The position numbers and the translations under genes are program-made. Positions 8,713-19,670 of a stretch of 64,000 nt of DNA are shown in pieces. Origin of the DNA: Pseudomonas gozinkensis (lineage in GTDB: Bacteria; Pseudomonadota; Gammaproteobacteria; Pseudomonadales; Pseudomonadaceae); the NCBI RefSeq assembly GCF_014863585.1, contig NZ_CP062253.1, positions 2,816,501 to 2,880,500 on the forward strand. Reading direction: 5' to 3'. A model generated the notes under the pieces. That model did not search any database, had not been told where the DNA came from, and saw only the letters and a list, made by a program, of their open reading frames with translations. Within the stretch, counting starts at the first letter, position 1, and each line of letters begins with the position of its first letter.

Positions 8713-9975
8713 TCAGAAGCGGTTCAGTTTGTAGAGTTCGATCCTTGGCATATCCCCAGCTTGCCCAGGCATTGTGCTGAAAACCAACCCCCCAACCATC
8801 TCCGCCGTCACCGCCGCCTGCGTCAACCCCAGATGCTGATGCCCAAACGCAAGCAGCACCTTCCCGTCACACACCCGATCGATCACCGGCAACGAATCCG
8901 GCAGCGACGGCCGAAATCCCATCCACGGTGTGGCTGCCTCGACATTCAACTCCTCACGAAACAACCCTTTGCTCAACCGATGCAACTGCCAGGCGCGGGC
9001 CATGGTCGGCGGGGCTTCGAGGCCGGCGAATTCGACGGTGCCGGCCAGGCGCAGCCCCTCGGACATCGGCGTCATGATGAATTTGCGTTCCAGTGAGGTG
9101 ACGGGGAACGGCAGCCGGTTGTGTTCGTGAGGCAACATCAGGTGATAGCCGCGTTCGGTGTCCAGCGGGACGTTTTTGCCGGTCAGTGCGGCGGTGAGTT
9201 TTGCCGAGTGCGCGCCGCAGGCAATCAGTACCTGGCGAGCGGATAGAGTGCCGGTTCCGGTCCTCAGATTGACGCCATGCCCGTTCAGTTGCCCGCCCAG
9301 AACCGCCTGCTTCACAAACTGCACGCCGCTGGCTTTCGCCGCTTCCACCAACTCACAAACGACGCGGTAGGGATCGATGAAGTGCCCGGTGTTCCGGAAA
9401 AACAGCCCGCCCTGAATCTGTTCGCTGAGTTGCGGCGCGGTCTCGCGTATCGCACGGGCCTGCCACCAATCGACCGGCACCTGTTGCTGTTGCATGCGTC
9501 GCTGTAATGCTTCGACGGCCGGACGTGAGTCGGGGTGTTCGAACACCAGCAGCGAACCTTCCATCTTCAGCAGATCGGGGCGCTGGATGTCATTGAGCAA
9601 CCGGTGCCACGCGTCGAGCGAGCATTCATTGAGCGCGCGCAATCCGGCAACAGTGCGCTGGAACGGCGCCGAGCGCAGGTTCAGCAACAGCCGCGTAAAC
9701 CAGGGCAGGGCGCGGGGCAGGTACTTCCAGTCCAGGCGCAGCGGGCCCATCGGGTCCATGAGCATGGCCGGCAGGCGTTTGAGGATCGAGCTGTCGGCAA
9801 TCGGAAACACCTGCTCGGTCGCCAGGTGTCCGGCGTTGCCGAACGAGGCGCCGTGGCCCGGTTCCTGCGGGTCGATCACCACCACCCGCAAGCCTTGACG
9901 GGCCAGGCGCAAGGCACTGGCGACGCCGATGATGCCGGCGCCGACCACGGCGATGTCGTGCGGGTTATTCGGCAT
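8713..9975 (-). CDS. DadA-like FAD oxidoreductase, probable D-hydroxyproline dehydrogenase
   Basis: A 420-residue FAD-dependent D-amino-acid dehydrogenase of the DAO/DadA family. The dinucleotide fold [18 protein letters not shown] is at the N-terminus. Further family blocks are [21 protein letters not shown] and the C-terminal [14 protein letters not shown]. In this operon it should oxidise cis-4-hydroxy-D-proline to pyrroline-4-hydroxy-2-carboxylate, feeding electrons to the respiratory chain. It is a single subunit, unlike the LhpBEF heteromer of P. aeruginosa. The start at 9975 overlaps the upstream dehydrogenase stop by 11 bases, indicating coupling. Exact substrate is inferred from context. 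Confidence 0.85.
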   Translation of the reverse strand: MPNNPHDIAVVGAGIIGVASALRLARQGLRVVVIDPQEPGHGASFGNAGHLATEQVFPIADSSILKRLPAMLMDPMGPLRLDWKYLPRALPWFTRLLLNLRSAPFQRTVAGLRALNECSLDAWHRLLNDIQRPDLLKMEGSLLVFEHPDSRPAVEALQRRMQQQQVPVDWWQARAIRETAPQLSEQIQGGLFFRNTGHFIDPYRVVCELVEAAKASGVQFVKQAVLGGQLNGHGVNLRTGTGTLSARQVLIACGAHSAKLTAALTGKNVPLDTERGYHLMLPHEHNRLPFPVTSLERKFIMTPMSEGLRLAGTVEFAGLEAPPTMARAWQLHRLSKGLFREELNVEAATPWMGFRPSLPDSLPVIDRVCDGKVLLAFGHQHLGLTQAAVTAEMVGGLVFSTMPGQAGDMPRIELYKLNRF

Positions 9976-11557
9976 TTTTTGCGGTTTCCCTTTGGCCATC
10001 GAGCAAGCGACGCAACGACAGTGGGTTGGCGTGTTTCAGCGCGGTCGGCAGCAGGCTGTCGGGGAAATCCTGATAGCAGACCGGGCGCAGGAAACGCAGG
10101 ATCGCCGCGGTGCCTACCGACGTGGTGCGCGAATCGGAAGTCGCCGGGAACGGCCCGCCATGCACCATCGCATCGCAGACTTCAACGCCGGTCGGCCAGC
10201 CGTTGACCAGCAGCCGTCCGGCCTTGCGCTCCAGGGTTGGCAGCAATGCGCGGGCCTGTTGCAGATCCTCGTCATCCAGGTGCAGCGTGGCGGTCAGTTG
10301 GCCTTCCAGCTGTTCGAGCACCTGACGGATTTCAGCGTCGCTGGCGCATTGCACGATCAAGGACGCGGCGCCGAAGGCTTCGGCCTGCAACGAATGATCG
10401 TCGAGGAAGTCGGCGGCGTCGGTGACGAATACATGGGCCTGGCCCTGATTGGGATCCGTCGCGCGCAGGCCGACGGCGGCAATACGCGCCCGGGTATTTT
10501 CCGCGAGAGCATTCACGCTGGATTCGTAGGCATTGAAAATCCCCGGCGTCAGCATGGTCTGCGCGGGGCTGCGCTGGATCAGTTCGGTGGTGGCGTGAGT
10601 GAAAGCGTCCAGCGCCGGCCCTTGGCGGGCGATTACCAGGCCGGGATTGGTGCAGAACTGACCGGCGCCCAATGTCAGCGAAGCTACAAAACCTTGGGCC
10701 AATGCCTCGGCGCGATTCTGCAGTGCTGCCGGAAACAGCAACACCGGGTTGATCGAGCTCATTTCCGCGTACACCGGAATCGGCTCTGGCCGGGCTTGGG
10801 CCGCTTTGATCAGCGCGAGGCCGCCACTGCGCGAACCGGTGAAACCGACTGCCTTGATCCGTGGATCGCTGACCAGCGCAATCCCCACTTCACGGCCGGA
10901 GCCGTACAACAACGAGAACACACCTTCCGGCAAACCACAGGCCTTGACCGCCCGCGCAACGGCGCGGCCAACCAGTTCGCTGGTGCCGGGATGGGCGCCG
11001 TGGGCCTTGACGATCACCGGGCAGCCAGCGGCCAGGGCCGATGCGGTATCGCCGCCGGCCACCGAGAATGCCAGTGGAAAGTTGCTCGCACCAAACACCG
11101 CCACCGGGCCCAGTGGAATCTGCCGCTGACGCAGATCCGAGCGCGGCATCGGCTGGCGCAGCGGTTGCGCTGTATCGACTCGCACATCCAGCCATTCACC
11201 GGCCCGCACGGTGCGGGCAAACAGCCGCAGTTGCTGGCAGGTGCGGCCTCGCTCACCCAGCAGGCGCGGGCGCGGCAGACCGGTTTCGGCCATGGCGCGG
11301 TCGATCAGTTCATCACCGAGCGCTTCGATTTCGCTCGCGATGGTTTCAATGAATTCGGCCCGTACCTCGAGCGATGTCTCGCGATAGCGGTCGAGCGCCG
11401 CCCAGGCCAGTGCGCAGGCCTGCTCGACATGCTCGGCAGAGCCGCCGGCGTAGGCTGGTTCCAAAGGCGAATTGGTTGCGGGATTGATCCCGTGGATGAC
11501 GTCGCGGTCGCCGGTGAGGGTTTGCTGACCGATCAGCAGTTGGCCCGTCAGAGTCAT
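9965..11557 (-). CDS. alpha-ketoglutarate semialdehyde dehydrogenase
   Basis: A 530-residue aldehyde dehydrogenase converting 2,5-dioxopentanoate (alpha-ketoglutarate semialdehyde) to alpha-ketoglutarate with NAD(P)+. The catalytic Cys lies in [13 protein letters not shown] and the general-base Glu in [11 protein letters not shown]. The cofactor region carries [16 protein letters not shown] and [13 protein letters not shown]. The E-M-S-S-I-N-P form and the length match the KGSADH group rather than general ALDHs. This is the last step of hydroxyproline breakdown, entering the TCA cycle. The ATG at 11557 has AAGGAAT upstream; longer starts do not. The stop overlaps the next gene. Confidence 0.9.
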   Translation of the reverse strand: MTLTGQLLIGQQTLTGDRDVIHGINPATNSPLEPAYAGGSAEHVEQACALAWAALDRYRETSLEVRAEFIETIASEIEALGDELIDRAMAETGLPRPRLLGERGRTCQQLRLFARTVRAGEWLDVRVDTAQPLRQPMPRSDLRQRQIPLGPVAVFGASNFPLAFSVAGGDTASALAAGCPVIVKAHGAHPGTSELVGRAVARAVKACGLPEGVFSLLYGSGREVGIALVSDPRIKAVGFTGSRSGGLALIKAAQARPEPIPVYAEMSSINPVLLFPAALQNRAEALAQGFVASLTLGAGQFCTNPGLVIARQGPALDAFTHATTELIQRSPAQTMLTPGIFNAYESSVNALAENTRARIAAVGLRATDPNQGQAHVFVTDAADFLDDHSLQAEAFGAASLIVQCASDAEIRQVLEQLEGQLTATLHLDDEDLQQARALLPTLERKAGRLLVNGWPTGVEVCDAMVHGGPFPATSDSRTTSVGTAAILRFLRPVCYQDFPDSLLPTALKHANPLSLRRLLDGQRETAKNAE

Positions 11558-11637
11558 GGCGCATTCCTTATCAATAAAGCAGGTCACGAATAAGGCCCGC
11601 CGCCGTGGGTGGCGGCGGGCTTGAGCGCAGCGGCAGG

Positions 11638-12585
11638 TCAGGCGAAGTTCTGTTCCGCCGACCAGTTTTCGTACCAGTGACGGAACAGCGTGTACTGGGC
11701 TTCCGCGTAACGACGCTGGGAATCGCTGAGCGCATCGGTTTCGTTGAAATGCAGGGTGTATTCCTTGTCGCCGTTGAGCACCATCAGGTGTTTGTAATAC
11801 AGCACCAGATCCGTGCCTTCGTCGAAGGACGACAACACCGCCAGCGCCGATTCCAGCTCGCGGGCCTGACGTCGGGCTTTGGCGTCACCCTTGGCGGCCT
11901 GCTTGCTCAGGGCCACCAGTTGCAGCACCTCGCGGGGCAGGGCGTTGCCGATCCCGGTGATGGCGCCGGTGGCGTTGCAGTTGACGAAGCCGTGCACGAC
12001 CTGGGTGTCGACACCGACCATCAAGGTCACGTCATCGTCCTTGGAGGTGATGTTTTCAGCGGCGTATCGCAGGTCGGCGCCACCGCCGAATTCCTTGAAG
12101 CCGATCAGGTTCGGGTATTCTCGGCGCAGTTCGAAGAACAGGTCGGCGCGGGTAGCGAAGCCGTAGTAGGGGCTGTTGTAGATCACCGCCGGCAGGTTCG
12201 GCGCGGCTTGCAGAATCGCCGCGAAGTGGGCTTTTTGCGCTGCCGCCGAAGCGCCACGGGACAGCACCCGAGGAATCACCATCAAGCCCTGCGCGCCGAC
12301 TTTCGCCGCATGAGCTGCGTGGGACACCGCTTCACGGGTGTTGACCGCGCCGGTGCCGACGATGGTCGGAATCCCGGCTGCCACCAGCCGCGCCACGCCT
12401 TCCTGACGCTCGGCTTCGGTGAGCAGCGGCCAGTCGCCCATGGAGCCGCAGTAGACGACCGCGCTCATGCCGATATCGATCAGCTCGCGACCCTTGGCTA
12501 CCAGCGCATCGAAGTCCGGTTTGCGCGCGGCGGTACACGGGGTCATCAGGGCGGGCATGCAGCCGGTGAAGATGTTGTCGCTCAT
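11638..12585 (-). CDS. DHDPS-family pyrroline-4-hydroxy-2-carboxylate deaminase
   Basis: A 315-residue TIM-barrel lyase of the DapA/N-acetylneuraminate lyase family. The Schiff-base lysine is in LIGFKEFGG, the barrel Tyr in [10 protein letters not shown], and the substrate loop in [11 protein letters not shown] replaces the GTTGE of true dihydrodipicolinate synthase. With the neighbouring epimerase and semialdehyde dehydrogenase this fits the deaminase that converts pyrroline-4-hydroxy-2-carboxylate to ketoglutarate semialdehyde and ammonia (LhpC/HypD type). A strong AAGGAGAAC ribosome site precedes ATG 12585. A different DHDPS-family activity cannot be excluded by sequence alone. Confidence 0.87.
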   Translation of the reverse strand: MSDNIFTGCMPALMTPCTAARKPDFDALVAKGRELIDIGMSAVVYCGSMGDWPLLTEAERQEGVARLVAAGIPTIVGTGAVNTREAVSHAAHAAKVGAQGLMVIPRVLSRGASAAAQKAHFAAILQAAPNLPAVIYNSPYYGFATRADLFFELRREYPNLIGFKEFGGGADLRYAAENITSKDDDVTLMVGVDTQVVHGFVNCNATGAITGIGNALPREVLQLVALSKQAAKGDAKARRQARELESALAVLSSFDEGTDLVLYYKHLMVLNGDKEYTLHFNETDALSDSQRRYAEAQYTLFRHWYENWSAEQNFA

Positions 12586-12640
12586 TATTGTTCTCCTTGG
12601 AACGGTCTTTCAGAGGGGTTTGAAAAAACAGCGCAGCGGC

Positions 12641-13567
12641 TCAGATGCCCCACGCGAACGGATCTGTTTCGTCGATCAGCAACGTGCTGTCGGCGGTCAT
12701 GTGAGCGCGGCCGGTGATGTAGGGGCGGATGCGTTCGCCTTCCCATTCGAAGCGGCCTTCGAACTGGCTGCCGGTGATGCTCGCCTGCACCCAGCGCTCG
12801 CCCGGCGCGAGTTTTTCGTCGGCGGCCAGGCACGCCAGTTTGGCGCTGGTGCCGGTGCCGCAAGGGGAGCGGTCGTAAGCCTTGCCGGGGCACATGACGA
12901 AGTTGCGGCTGTCGGCCTCGGCGTCATCGGCGAACAGTTCGATGTGGTCGATGACCGCGCCGTCCTCGCCATGGATGCCTTGGTCTTCGAGGGCCTTGAG
13001 CATTTTCCAGGTGAAGTCGGTCAGGGTTTCGACGTTGTCCATCGTCAGCGTCTGGCCATGTTCGGAGACCAGGAAAAACCAGTTGCCGCCATAGGCGACG
13101 TCACCGAGGAAGCGGCCGTATCCCGGCACTTCCACCGCCACCTGTTTGCGTGAGCGATAGGCGGGCACGTTGCCCAGGGTCACGGCACCGTCTTCATGCA
13201 ACGATGCGCTGACCGGGCCGACCGGCGTGTCGATCTTGTGCACGCCCGGCGCGATCAGCCCCAGATGTTGCAGCGATGCGACGAGGCCGATGGTGCCGTG
13301 GCCGCACATGCCGAGGTAACCGGCGTTGTTGAAGAAGATCACCCCGCAGGTGGCGTCCGGCGACACCGGCTCGCAATACAGCGCGCCCACCAGCACATCG
13401 TTGCCGCGCGGTTCCAGCAGGCAGGCGCGGCGCCACTGGTCATGCTGATTGCGCAGGGCGTCGCGTTTCTCGGCCATGGTGCGGCCCGGCAGGTCGGGGA
13501 AACCCTTCATCACCAGACGCGTGGGCTCGCCGCCGGTGTGGGAATCAATGACGTGTACTCGTTTCAT
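12641..13567 (-). CDS. 4-hydroxyproline 2-epimerase
   Basis: A 308-residue enzyme of the proline racemase family that interconverts trans-4-hydroxy-L-proline and cis-4-hydroxy-D-proline, the first catabolic step. Both catalytic bases are cysteines: one in GMCGHGTIG and one in [10 protein letters not shown] Cys/Cys pair marks an epimerase or racemase, whereas a Thr/Cys pair would mark the 3-hydroxyproline dehydratase. The start at 13567 gives the canonical [17 protein letters not shown]; the longer frame is non-homologous. It lies 22 bases after the permease stop in the same operon. Confidence 0.93.
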   Translation of the reverse strand: MKRVHVIDSHTGGEPTRLVMKGFPDLPGRTMAEKRDALRNQHDQWRRACLLEPRGNDVLVGALYCEPVSPDATCGVIFFNNAGYLGMCGHGTIGLVASLQHLGLIAPGVHKIDTPVGPVSASLHEDGAVTLGNVPAYRSRKQVAVEVPGYGRFLGDVAYGGNWFFLVSEHGQTLTMDNVETLTDFTWKMLKALEDQGIHGEDGAVIDHIELFADDAEADSRNFVMCPGKAYDRSPCGTGTSAKLACLAADEKLAPGERWVQASITGSQFEGRFEWEGERIRPYITGRAHMTADSTLLIDETDPFAWGI

Positions 13568-13589
13568 GGGCAGGTCCCGTTGAGTGATT

Positions 13590-15221
13590 TCAGTAAGCGC
13601 CGGCAGTGCGCGGGTTGGCGGCGGAGGCGGGTGACGGCGAAGCGACTTCGCTTTCATCCTCTTCCGATTCCAGGCTTAGCAGGTGTGCCGGTACGCCAGT
13701 GGCGGCGCCCCAGTAATAGATGCCCATCGCACAGGCTGCGACGACCAAGGTGTCGAACGGATGGGTGAGGATGCCCAGGCCGCCAAAGGTGCCGAGTTTC
13801 GACAGGACGATGGTCACGGCGTAGAAGGCAATCAGCCACGCGGACGAGCGCACTTGCCGGGACAGGCTGAGGTGAGCGGTCGGCACGAAGCGGCCGCAGA
13901 GCAGGTAGACGACGAACATCAGGATTTGCAGGCCGAGCAGCCAGGACACGGTGTTCCAGCCCGACCAGTAAACGATCAGCGCGGCGATGATGAATGACAC
14001 CGGCCCCAGCACGCCCATGCACTTGACCCGGAACGGGCGCGGCATGTCGGGCGCATTGCGGCGCAGCGCGGCGACGGTCACTGGAGCGACGGCGTAGCTC
14101 AGCACCAGCGCGGCGGACACCACGTTGATCAGCGCTTCCCAGGACGGAAACGGCAGGGTCCAGAACACCGACAGGGCGAAGGTCAGCCACAGCGCCGGAC
14201 GCGGGATGCCGGACTTCGCGTCGATGTGGGTGAAGACCTTGAAGAAGGTGCCGGTCTGCGCCCAGCCGTAGATCACCCGAGGCGTGGCGTTCATGTAGAT
14301 GTTGCCGCAGCCGCTGGGGGAGATCACCGCGTCCGCCACTACCAGATACGCAAGCCAGCCCACGCCCAGTGCCAGGGCGATGTCGCGGTACGGCAGGGCG
14401 AATTCCTTGGAAACCCCGGCCCAGCCATTGGCGAGCAATTCGGTCGGGATGCCGCCGAGGAAGGCGGTTTGCAGCAACACGTAAATCGCGGTGGAGAGCA
14501 GCACCGACAGGATCAGTGCAATCGGAATGGTGCGCTGGGGATTTTTCACTTCGCTGGCCACCGAGATGATCGGGGTCAGGCCGAGGTAGGCGAAGATCAC
14601 GCCGCCGGCGGAGACGGCCATCTCGATGCCCGAGAGCCCGAAAGGGGCGAAGCCTTGAATCTGAAAGTTTTCCGGTTTGAAGAAGGTGAACAGCACACCG
14701 ATCACCAGCAGCGGCACGATGAACTTGAACACGCTGACCAGATTGTTGGCTTTGGCGAAAGTCTTCACGCTGCGGTAGTTGAGCAGGAAGAACACGCACA
14801 GCAGGCCGAACTGCACCAGCCAGCCGAGCAGGGTCGGGTCACCGCCGCCGGCCTTGGTCAGGCTCGGAAACCAGGCCGCCGCGTATTGTCGCGAAGCAAC
14901 CACCTCGATCGCCACCAGACTGGAAAACGCGATCAGCGTGATGAAACCCATCAGGTAACCGAGCAGCGGCCCGTGGCTGTAAACCGGGTAACGCACCACG
15001 CCGCCGGCCCTTGGCAATGCCGCGCCCAGTTCGCAGTAGACGATGCCCAGCAGCAACACGGCGAACCCGCCCAGCAACCAGGAAAAAATCCCCGCCGGCC
15101 CGGCAATCGCCGACACGTGACTGGCCGCGAACAACCAGCCGGATCCGAAGATCGCCCCCAGCCCGATAAAGGTAAGGTCGATCAATGAAAGTTGTTTTTT
15201 GAACTTGCCTTGGCCTGACAT
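13590..15221 (-). CDS. APC-family amino acid permease, probably for hydroxyproline
   Basis: A 543-residue inner-membrane transporter of the APC superfamily with about twelve or more hydrophobic segments. The helix-1 signature [16 protein letters not shown] is near residue 20, and a polar acidic tail ([17 protein letters not shown]) ends the protein. It is the first gene of the hydroxyproline operon and only 22 bases from the epimerase, so hydroxyproline uptake is the most likely role. AGAAGGCG lies upstream of ATG 15221. It is longer than GabP-type permeases by one or two C-terminal helices. Confidence 0.82.
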   Translation of the reverse strand: MSGQGKFKKQLSLIDLTFIGLGAIFGSGWLFAASHVSAIAGPAGIFSWLLGGFAVLLLGIVYCELGAALPRAGGVVRYPVYSHGPLLGYLMGFITLIAFSSLVAIEVVASRQYAAAWFPSLTKAGGGDPTLLGWLVQFGLLCVFFLLNYRSVKTFAKANNLVSVFKFIVPLLVIGVLFTFFKPENFQIQGFAPFGLSGIEMAVSAGGVIFAYLGLTPIISVASEVKNPQRTIPIALILSVLLSTAIYVLLQTAFLGGIPTELLANGWAGVSKEFALPYRDIALALGVGWLAYLVVADAVISPSGCGNIYMNATPRVIYGWAQTGTFFKVFTHIDAKSGIPRPALWLTFALSVFWTLPFPSWEALINVVSAALVLSYAVAPVTVAALRRNAPDMPRPFRVKCMGVLGPVSFIIAALIVYWSGWNTVSWLLGLQILMFVVYLLCGRFVPTAHLSLSRQVRSSAWLIAFYAVTIVLSKLGTFGGLGILTHPFDTLVVAACAMGIYYWGAATGVPAHLLSLESEEDESEVASPSPASAANPRTAGAY

Positions 15222-15444
15222 GGCATCGCCTTCTTGTGAGTTATTGGATAGGCAGGTGTGAGTCACTGGAACGGCTAAACAGTGAACTCATCAGGCGTCG
15301 GGCGATTGATGTTTTGCGCAGCTCCGGATGACGAAATCGGCACAGTTGCGAAGAAAGGAGGCGGCGCTCGACAGGCTTAGAACGTTGCTGCAATCTGCAC
15401 GCGAACGCCTCAGCCCGATCCATTCAACGGGGAAAACCGTCACC

Positions 15445-16215
15445 ATGCAGAACGCATTTGCGATCCTGTGCCAGGGCGATGGGCACAATCGTCCCCACAC
15501 TCTCGAGGCGCTGCTGGCGGGTGTGGCACCGCTGTTGCCGATGCTCGACGTGATTCCGAACGCGGCGATCTTCATCAAGGATGTGCAGGCACGGTATGTC
15601 CTGGCCAATCGCACGCTGGTGCAGCGCTGCGGCCTGAAAGACCTTAAGCCACTGCTCGGCAAGACCAGTGCGCAGGTGTTTCCGGCGCAACTGGGGCCGG
15701 GTTATACCGAGCAGGATCGGCGGGTGCTGGAAGAGGGTTTCGTGCTGGAGGATCAGCTGGAACTGCACCTGTACGGCAGTCGCGAACCGGGCTGGTGCCT
15801 GACGCACAAGCGTCCGCTGTACAACCGTGACGGCGAGATCATCGGCCTCGCGGGGATTTCGGTGGACCTGCAATCGGCCAGCGAAACCCACCCGGCGTTT
15901 CAGCGTCTGGCGGCGGTCGACGAACACATCCGCGCGCATTTCAATCGGCGTGTCACCTTGGGCGAACTGACCCGGATCGCTGGTATTTCGGTGGCGCAAC
16001 TTGAGCGCTACTGCAAACGGGTCTTTCACCTGACGCCGAGGCAGATGATTCAGAAAGTGCGGCTGGAACATGCCCATCGCCTGTTGCACACCGAACTGCC
16101 GATCACCGAGGTGGCGCTGCAATGCGGCTACACCGATCACAGCGCCTTCACTCGCCAGTTCAAGGCGTCGACCGGGTTCACCCCACGCCAGTATCGGCAA
16201 GCGACGGAACGTTGA
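15445..16215 (+). CDS. PAS-AraC regulator of the hydroxyproline operon
   Basis: A 256-residue regulator with a PAS-like sensor (about residues 25-150, PNAAIFIKDVQARYVLANRT and REPGWCLTHKRPLYNRDGEI) followed by an AraC double helix-turn-helix (about 165-256, LGELTRIAGISVAQLERYCK and EVALQCGYTDHSAFTRQFK). It is divergent from the hydroxyproline operon and likely activates it, as the AraC-type LhpR does in P. aeruginosa. The start is ambiguous: ATG 15445 has a weak GGGGAA upstream, and an open extension reaches 15328. The ligand is presumably a hydroxyproline isomer. Confidence 0.82.
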   Translation: MQNAFAILCQGDGHNRPHTLEALLAGVAPLLPMLDVIPNAAIFIKDVQARYVLANRTLVQRCGLKDLKPLLGKTSAQVFPAQLGPGYTEQDRRVLEEGFVLEDQLELHLYGSREPGWCLTHKRPLYNRDGEIIGLAGISVDLQSASETHPAFQRLAAVDEHIRAHFNRRVTLGELTRIAGISVAQLERYCKRVFHLTPRQMIQKVRLEHAHRLLHTELPITEVALQCGYTDHSAFTRQFKASTGFTPRQYRQATER

Positions 16216-16296
16216 GTCGCTTTCGGTTAGCCACGACTAGACTCAAAGGGACATGCACCTCCATCACATGAAAGGCCTTGCGGCAGAGGAAACGCG

Positions 16297-16596
16297 ATGA
16301 GCACAAAGCGGTTGTGCCAATGCTCGTCATGGATCCTGCCGGGCCTGATTGCCGTCAGTCTGGTGCTGACCGCCGGCTGCTCCAGTCGGGCGGCCAAAAA
16401 CCGGTATCCCGCGTCTGGGGTCGGCGACAGTTGCTATGCCAAAGCGCTGCCGACGGTGGGCGAGGGCGGGTTGGCCTGGGGTTCATCCTTGAACATCGCC
16501 CGCCAGAAATCCCTGAACAACTGCATCCGTTATGCCGGCCGCTCCGGTGGCACCCCCGACACCTGCCAGGTGGTGTTGGCCAAGTGCAAGAACTGA
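16297..16596 (+). CDS. small cysteine-containing lipoprotein
   Basis: A 99-residue secreted lipoprotein. A basic start and hydrophobic core (WILPGLIAVSLVL) end in the lipobox LTAGC, so the mature protein is lipid-anchored at that Cys. The residue after it is Ser, which predicts outer-membrane sorting. The mature part has several cysteines (DSCYAK, NNCIRY, DTCQVV, AKCKN), probably paired as disulfides. GAGGAAA precedes the ATG. It ends 16 bases from the convergent glyA. Function unknown. Confidence 0.8.
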   Translation: MSTKRLCQCSSWILPGLIAVSLVLTAGCSSRAAKNRYPASGVGDSCYAKALPTVGEGGLAWGSSLNIARQKSLNNCIRYAGRSGGTPDTCQVVLAKCKN

Positions 16597-16612
16597 GTGG
16601 CCGGCCGTTTCG

Positions 16613-17851
16613 TCACGTCAGCAGATACACCGGAAAGCACTCGCACAGGTGCATCACCCGACGGCGGATATTTTCCAGCCGCGCGGAGTTGTCCGGCTGC
16701 TCCAGCAGGTCGGCGATCAGGTTGGCCACTTCGGCGCATTCGGCTTCACCGAAACCGCGCGTCGTCAGTGCCGGAGTGCCGATGCGAATGCCGCTGGTAA
16801 TCGCCGGTTTCTGCGGGTCATCGGGGATCGCGTTCTTGTTCAGTGTGATGTGAGCGCTTTCCAGCAGGGCTTCGGCGTCCTTGCCGGTGATGTTCATCGC
16901 GCGCAGGTCTAGCAGGAACATGTGGCAGTCGGTGCCGCCCGACACCACCCGCAATCCGCGTCGGGTCAGCACATCGGCCATGGTCCGCGCGTTGTTGATC
17001 ACCCGTTGCTGGTAATGCTTGAACTCGTCGCCCAGGGCTTCGTTGAACGCCACGGCCTTGGCGGCGATCACGTGCATCAGCGGCCCGCCCTGGTAAACCG
17101 GGAAAATCGTCTTGTCGAGCACGGCGGCGTATTCGGCCTTGGCCAGAATCAGGCCGCCGCGCGGTCCGCGCAGGGTCTTGTGGGTGGTCGAGGTGATGAA
17201 GTCGGCGATGCCCACTGGCGACGGGTACACGCCCGCCGCGATCAGTCCGGCGTAGTGGGCCATGTCGACCATCAGGTAAGCGCCGATTTCATCGCAGATT
17301 TTACGAAAGCGCGGGAAGTCGATGACACGCGAATAGGCTGAGGCGCCGGCGATGATCATCTTCGGCCGGTGTTCGCGGGCCAGGGCTTCCATTGCTTCGT
17401 AGTCGAGGGTTTCGCTGTCCTTCTCCAGCCCATAGGTGAACGCCTGGAAAAACTTCCCGGAGAAGTTCACCGAAGCGCCGTGGGTCAGGTGCCCGCCGTG
17501 GGCCAGGGACATGCCCAGAATTTTGTCGCCGGGCTCAAGCACCGCTAGGAACACCGCCTGATTGGCCTGTGAACCGGAGTGCGGCTGGACGTTGACGTAC
17601 TCGCAACCGAACAGTTTGCGGGCGCGCTCGATGGCCAGGTTTTCGATCTCGTCGACGACCTTGCAGCCGCCGTAATAGCGCCGGCCCGGATAGCCTTCGG
17701 CGTACTTGTTGGTGAGCAGCGAGCCCTGGGCCTGGAGCACTTCTTCGCTGACGTAGTTTTCCGAGGCGATCAGTTCCAGGTGGATTTCCTGGCGGTTGCG
17801 TTCGCGGTCGATCAGGCGGGCAATGGCGGGGTCGAAATTTTGCAGGCTCAT
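16613..17851 (-). CDS. glyA: serine hydroxymethyltransferase, accessory copy in a catabolic operon
   Basis: A 412-residue PLP enzyme converting serine and tetrahydrofolate to glycine and methylene-THF. It can also cleave other beta-hydroxy amino acids by retro-aldol reaction. The PLP lysine is in [15 protein letters not shown] and the N-terminal block is [15 protein letters not shown]. It is full length and all signature blocks are intact. Its ATG overlaps the stop of the threonine-synthase-like gene by four bases, so it belongs to a catabolic-looking operon rather than to a housekeeping locus. I infer a role in cleaving or using glycine, serine or a beta-hydroxy amino acid. Confidence 0.92.
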   Translation of the reverse strand: MSLQNFDPAIARLIDRERNRQEIHLELIASENYVSEEVLQAQGSLLTNKYAEGYPGRRYYGGCKVVDEIENLAIERARKLFGCEYVNVQPHSGSQANQAVFLAVLEPGDKILGMSLAHGGHLTHGASVNFSGKFFQAFTYGLEKDSETLDYEAMEALAREHRPKMIIAGASAYSRVIDFPRFRKICDEIGAYLMVDMAHYAGLIAAGVYPSPVGIADFITSTTHKTLRGPRGGLILAKAEYAAVLDKTIFPVYQGGPLMHVIAAKAVAFNEALGDEFKHYQQRVINNARTMADVLTRRGLRVVSGGTDCHMFLLDLRAMNITGKDAEALLESAHITLNKNAIPDDPQKPAITSGIRIGTPALTTRGFGEAECAEVANLIADLLEQPDNSARLENIRRRVMHLCECFPVYLLT

Positions 17852-19116
17852 GCGGTGATTCCTTGTGCAAGCGTTTCGGTCAGCGTGACCGGCACGTGAT
17901 GGGGGAACACACGTGACGGGCTCGCGGCCGTGTCGGAGAGAAAAATGGAGGTGTCTTTCAAGCCGCTGCCGGTGATCAGGATCACGGCGGTCTGCGCGGT
18001 GTCGGGGTGTTGTTCGGCGTACTTCAGCAGGCCGGCGAAGGCACTGGCGGCGCCGGCTTCGGGAAACACGCCGGTGCTGGCGGCAAGCTTCGATGCGGCG
18101 GCGACGATGCTCGCGTCACTGACACACATGAATTCGCCCTCGCTGGCGGTCACCGCACGCATGGCCTTGAGCCGGTCGCGGGGCAGCGCCACGTTGATGC
18201 TGCTGGCCAGGCTGGTGGGGGTGATGCGTTCGGTCTGCTGCATTGGTCGGTCGCTGCGCCAGGCCCGGTACATGAAGTTGCTCTGCTCGGCCTGCACGCC
18301 GATAAGGCGCGGGATGCGCTCGATCCAGCCCAATTGCAGCAGGTCGAAGAAACCCTTGTAGACCGAGCCCAGAATGCAGCCATTGCCGACGGGCACGAAC
18401 ACCAGATCCGGCACCTGCCAGTGCAGCTGTTCGCAGATCTCGAAGGCGACGGTTTTCTTGCCTTCGCTCATGTACGAATTGATGCCGGTGGTGCGGTTGT
18501 ACCAGCCGTATCGTTCGCAGGCGTTGAGGCATTGCTCGAAGGCTTCGTCATATTGACCGTCGACCAGCACGATCTCGGCGCCGTAGCCCTGCATCTGCGC
18601 GCGCTTTTCACGGGGTGCGCTGCGGGGCAAATAAATCACGTTGTGCAAGCCCAGGCTGGCGCTCATTCCGGCCAGTGCCGAGGCCGCATTGCCGGTGCTG
18701 GCCACCGCCACGGTGCGCGCACCGGACTGCATGGCGTGAGCCACGGCCAGCGCGCTGGCGCGATCCTTCAGCGAACCGGTGGGCTGGCGCGATTCATCCT
18801 TGATCAAGACCTTGATCCGCGAGCCTTTGCCGAGCAGGTCGGTCGGCGCGTACAGCGGCGTATTGCCCACCAGTAACGGCGGAATGAACTGCGACGAGTT
18901 CAACGGCATCAGTCGGTCATAACGCCACATGCCGCGGGCCTGATGATGGGCCAGGCTTTCTCGGGGCCATTCGCGTCTGAGCGTCGGGTAATCGTAAAGC
19001 GCGTCAAGGGCACCATCGACTTTGCAATGAGGGCAGAAATAACTGACCTCGTGCGGCTGGTAGCTGCGGTCGCATACCAGGCACTGCAACACATACTCTC
19101 TGTACGAATTCTTCAT
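17848..19116 (-). CDS. threonine-synthase-like PLP enzyme with N-terminal zinc ribbon
   Basis: A 422-residue fold-type II PLP enzyme. The N-terminus has a CxxC...CxxC ribbon (LQCLVCDRS and YFCPHCKVD). The PLP lysine is in [15 protein letters not shown], and the phosphate-binding SxGN motif is in [13 protein letters not shown]. It resembles the zinc-ribbon threonine synthase group. In this operon a biosynthetic role is doubtful; a beta-elimination or replacement on a hydroxy or phospho amino acid is possible. ATG 19116 has AGGGG six bases ahead. It overlaps glyA by ATGA. Confidence 0.75.
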   Translation of the reverse strand: MKNSYREYVLQCLVCDRSYQPHEVSYFCPHCKVDGALDALYDYPTLRREWPRESLAHHQARGMWRYDRLMPLNSSQFIPPLLVGNTPLYAPTDLLGKGSRIKVLIKDESRQPTGSLKDRASALAVAHAMQSGARTVAVASTGNAASALAGMSASLGLHNVIYLPRSAPREKRAQMQGYGAEIVLVDGQYDEAFEQCLNACERYGWYNRTTGINSYMSEGKKTVAFEICEQLHWQVPDLVFVPVGNGCILGSVYKGFFDLLQLGWIERIPRLIGVQAEQSNFMYRAWRSDRPMQQTERITPTSLASSINVALPRDRLKAMRAVTASEGEFMCVSDASIVAAASKLAASTGVFPEAGAASAFAGLLKYAEQHPDTAQTAVILITGSGLKDTSIFLSDTAASPSRVFPHHVPVTLTETLAQGITA

Positions 19117-19163
19117 GGCCATCCCCTGGAAGTACGCTGTGCGGGTGCATTCCCTGCCGAAGC

Positions 19164-19183
19164 CGGTCCGATACACCGGACCG
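19164..19183. repeat. 7-bp inverted repeat between ridA and the PLP enzyme
   Basis: CGGTCCG at 19164-19170 pairs with 19177-19183 around loop ATACAC in the 92-base gap between ridA and the threonine-synthase-like gene. There is no T run, so processing or partial attenuation is more likely than full termination. Confidence 0.35.
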
Positions 19184-19208
19184 ACGGGCACTGCTGACAG
19201 ACGATATT

Positions 19209-19640
19209 TCAGACCGCCATGATGGCGTCGATGGCGACCAGGGTATTGCGTGCCAGGGCACTGGCGCCGGCGGTGGTGCGGGCCGGATACGGCGGGGTGA
19301 AGTATTCCTCCATGACCCGGTTCAGGGTCGGAAACTCGCTCAGGTCAGTGATGAACGCCGTCACCTTGACCACGTTCGCCAGGCTGCCACCGGCGGCCTC
19401 GGCCATTTGCGCCAGATTGTCGAGGGTCTGGCGCAGCTGGCCTTCGAAATCCTTGGCCAACACTTCGTTGTTCAGCGCCGACACCGGCGTCTGGGCCGAC
19501 AGGTAAATGGTCTGCCCGTGGCTGACCTTGATCCCCTGGGAATAGGTGCCCAGCGGCAGTGGCGCCTTGTCGGTGAAAATCACGTTCTCTTCGCCCAGGA
19601 AAGGTTTGGCGGCGGACTGGATTTGAGCGTTGGTTTGCAT
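19209..19640 (-). CDS. RidA/YjgF-family enamine/imine deaminase
   Basis: A 143-residue RidA-family protein that hydrolyses reactive imines and enamines, such as 2-aminoacrylate, released by PLP or FAD enzymes. Family blocks are GTYSQGIKV, FITDLSEFPTLNRV and PPYPARTTAGA with the substrate-binding Arg. It sits between a PLP lyase-like gene and an FAD amino-acid oxidase, both of which could give imine products. That placement supports a housekeeping-of-intermediates role within the pathway. It may be a pathway-specific RidA paralogue rather than the general cellular RidA. Confidence 0.88.
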   Translation of the reverse strand: MQTNAQIQSAAKPFLGEENVIFTDKAPLPLGTYSQGIKVSHGQTIYLSAQTPVSALNNEVLAKDFEGQLRQTLDNLAQMAEAAGGSLANVVKVTAFITDLSEFPTLNRVMEEYFTPPYPARTTAGASALARNTLVAIDAIMAV

Positions 19641-19670
19641 GGTGACGATCCTTGTTGGGTGGGTGGTGGG

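Noticed and set aside
9929..11593. Long plus-strand open frame (554 residues) opposite the semialdehyde dehydrogenase
   Set aside because: It mirrors a high-GC gene, is rich in Arg/Gln/His/Gly, and shows no domain, ribosome site or operon logic. The minus-strand ALDH has clear catalytic motifs.
17848..19116. Housekeeping threonine synthase (thrC)
   Set aside because: Not next to hom or other threonine genes. It is coupled to glyA and near ridA and an FAD oxidase, so a catabolic role is more likely, and the symbol was withheld.
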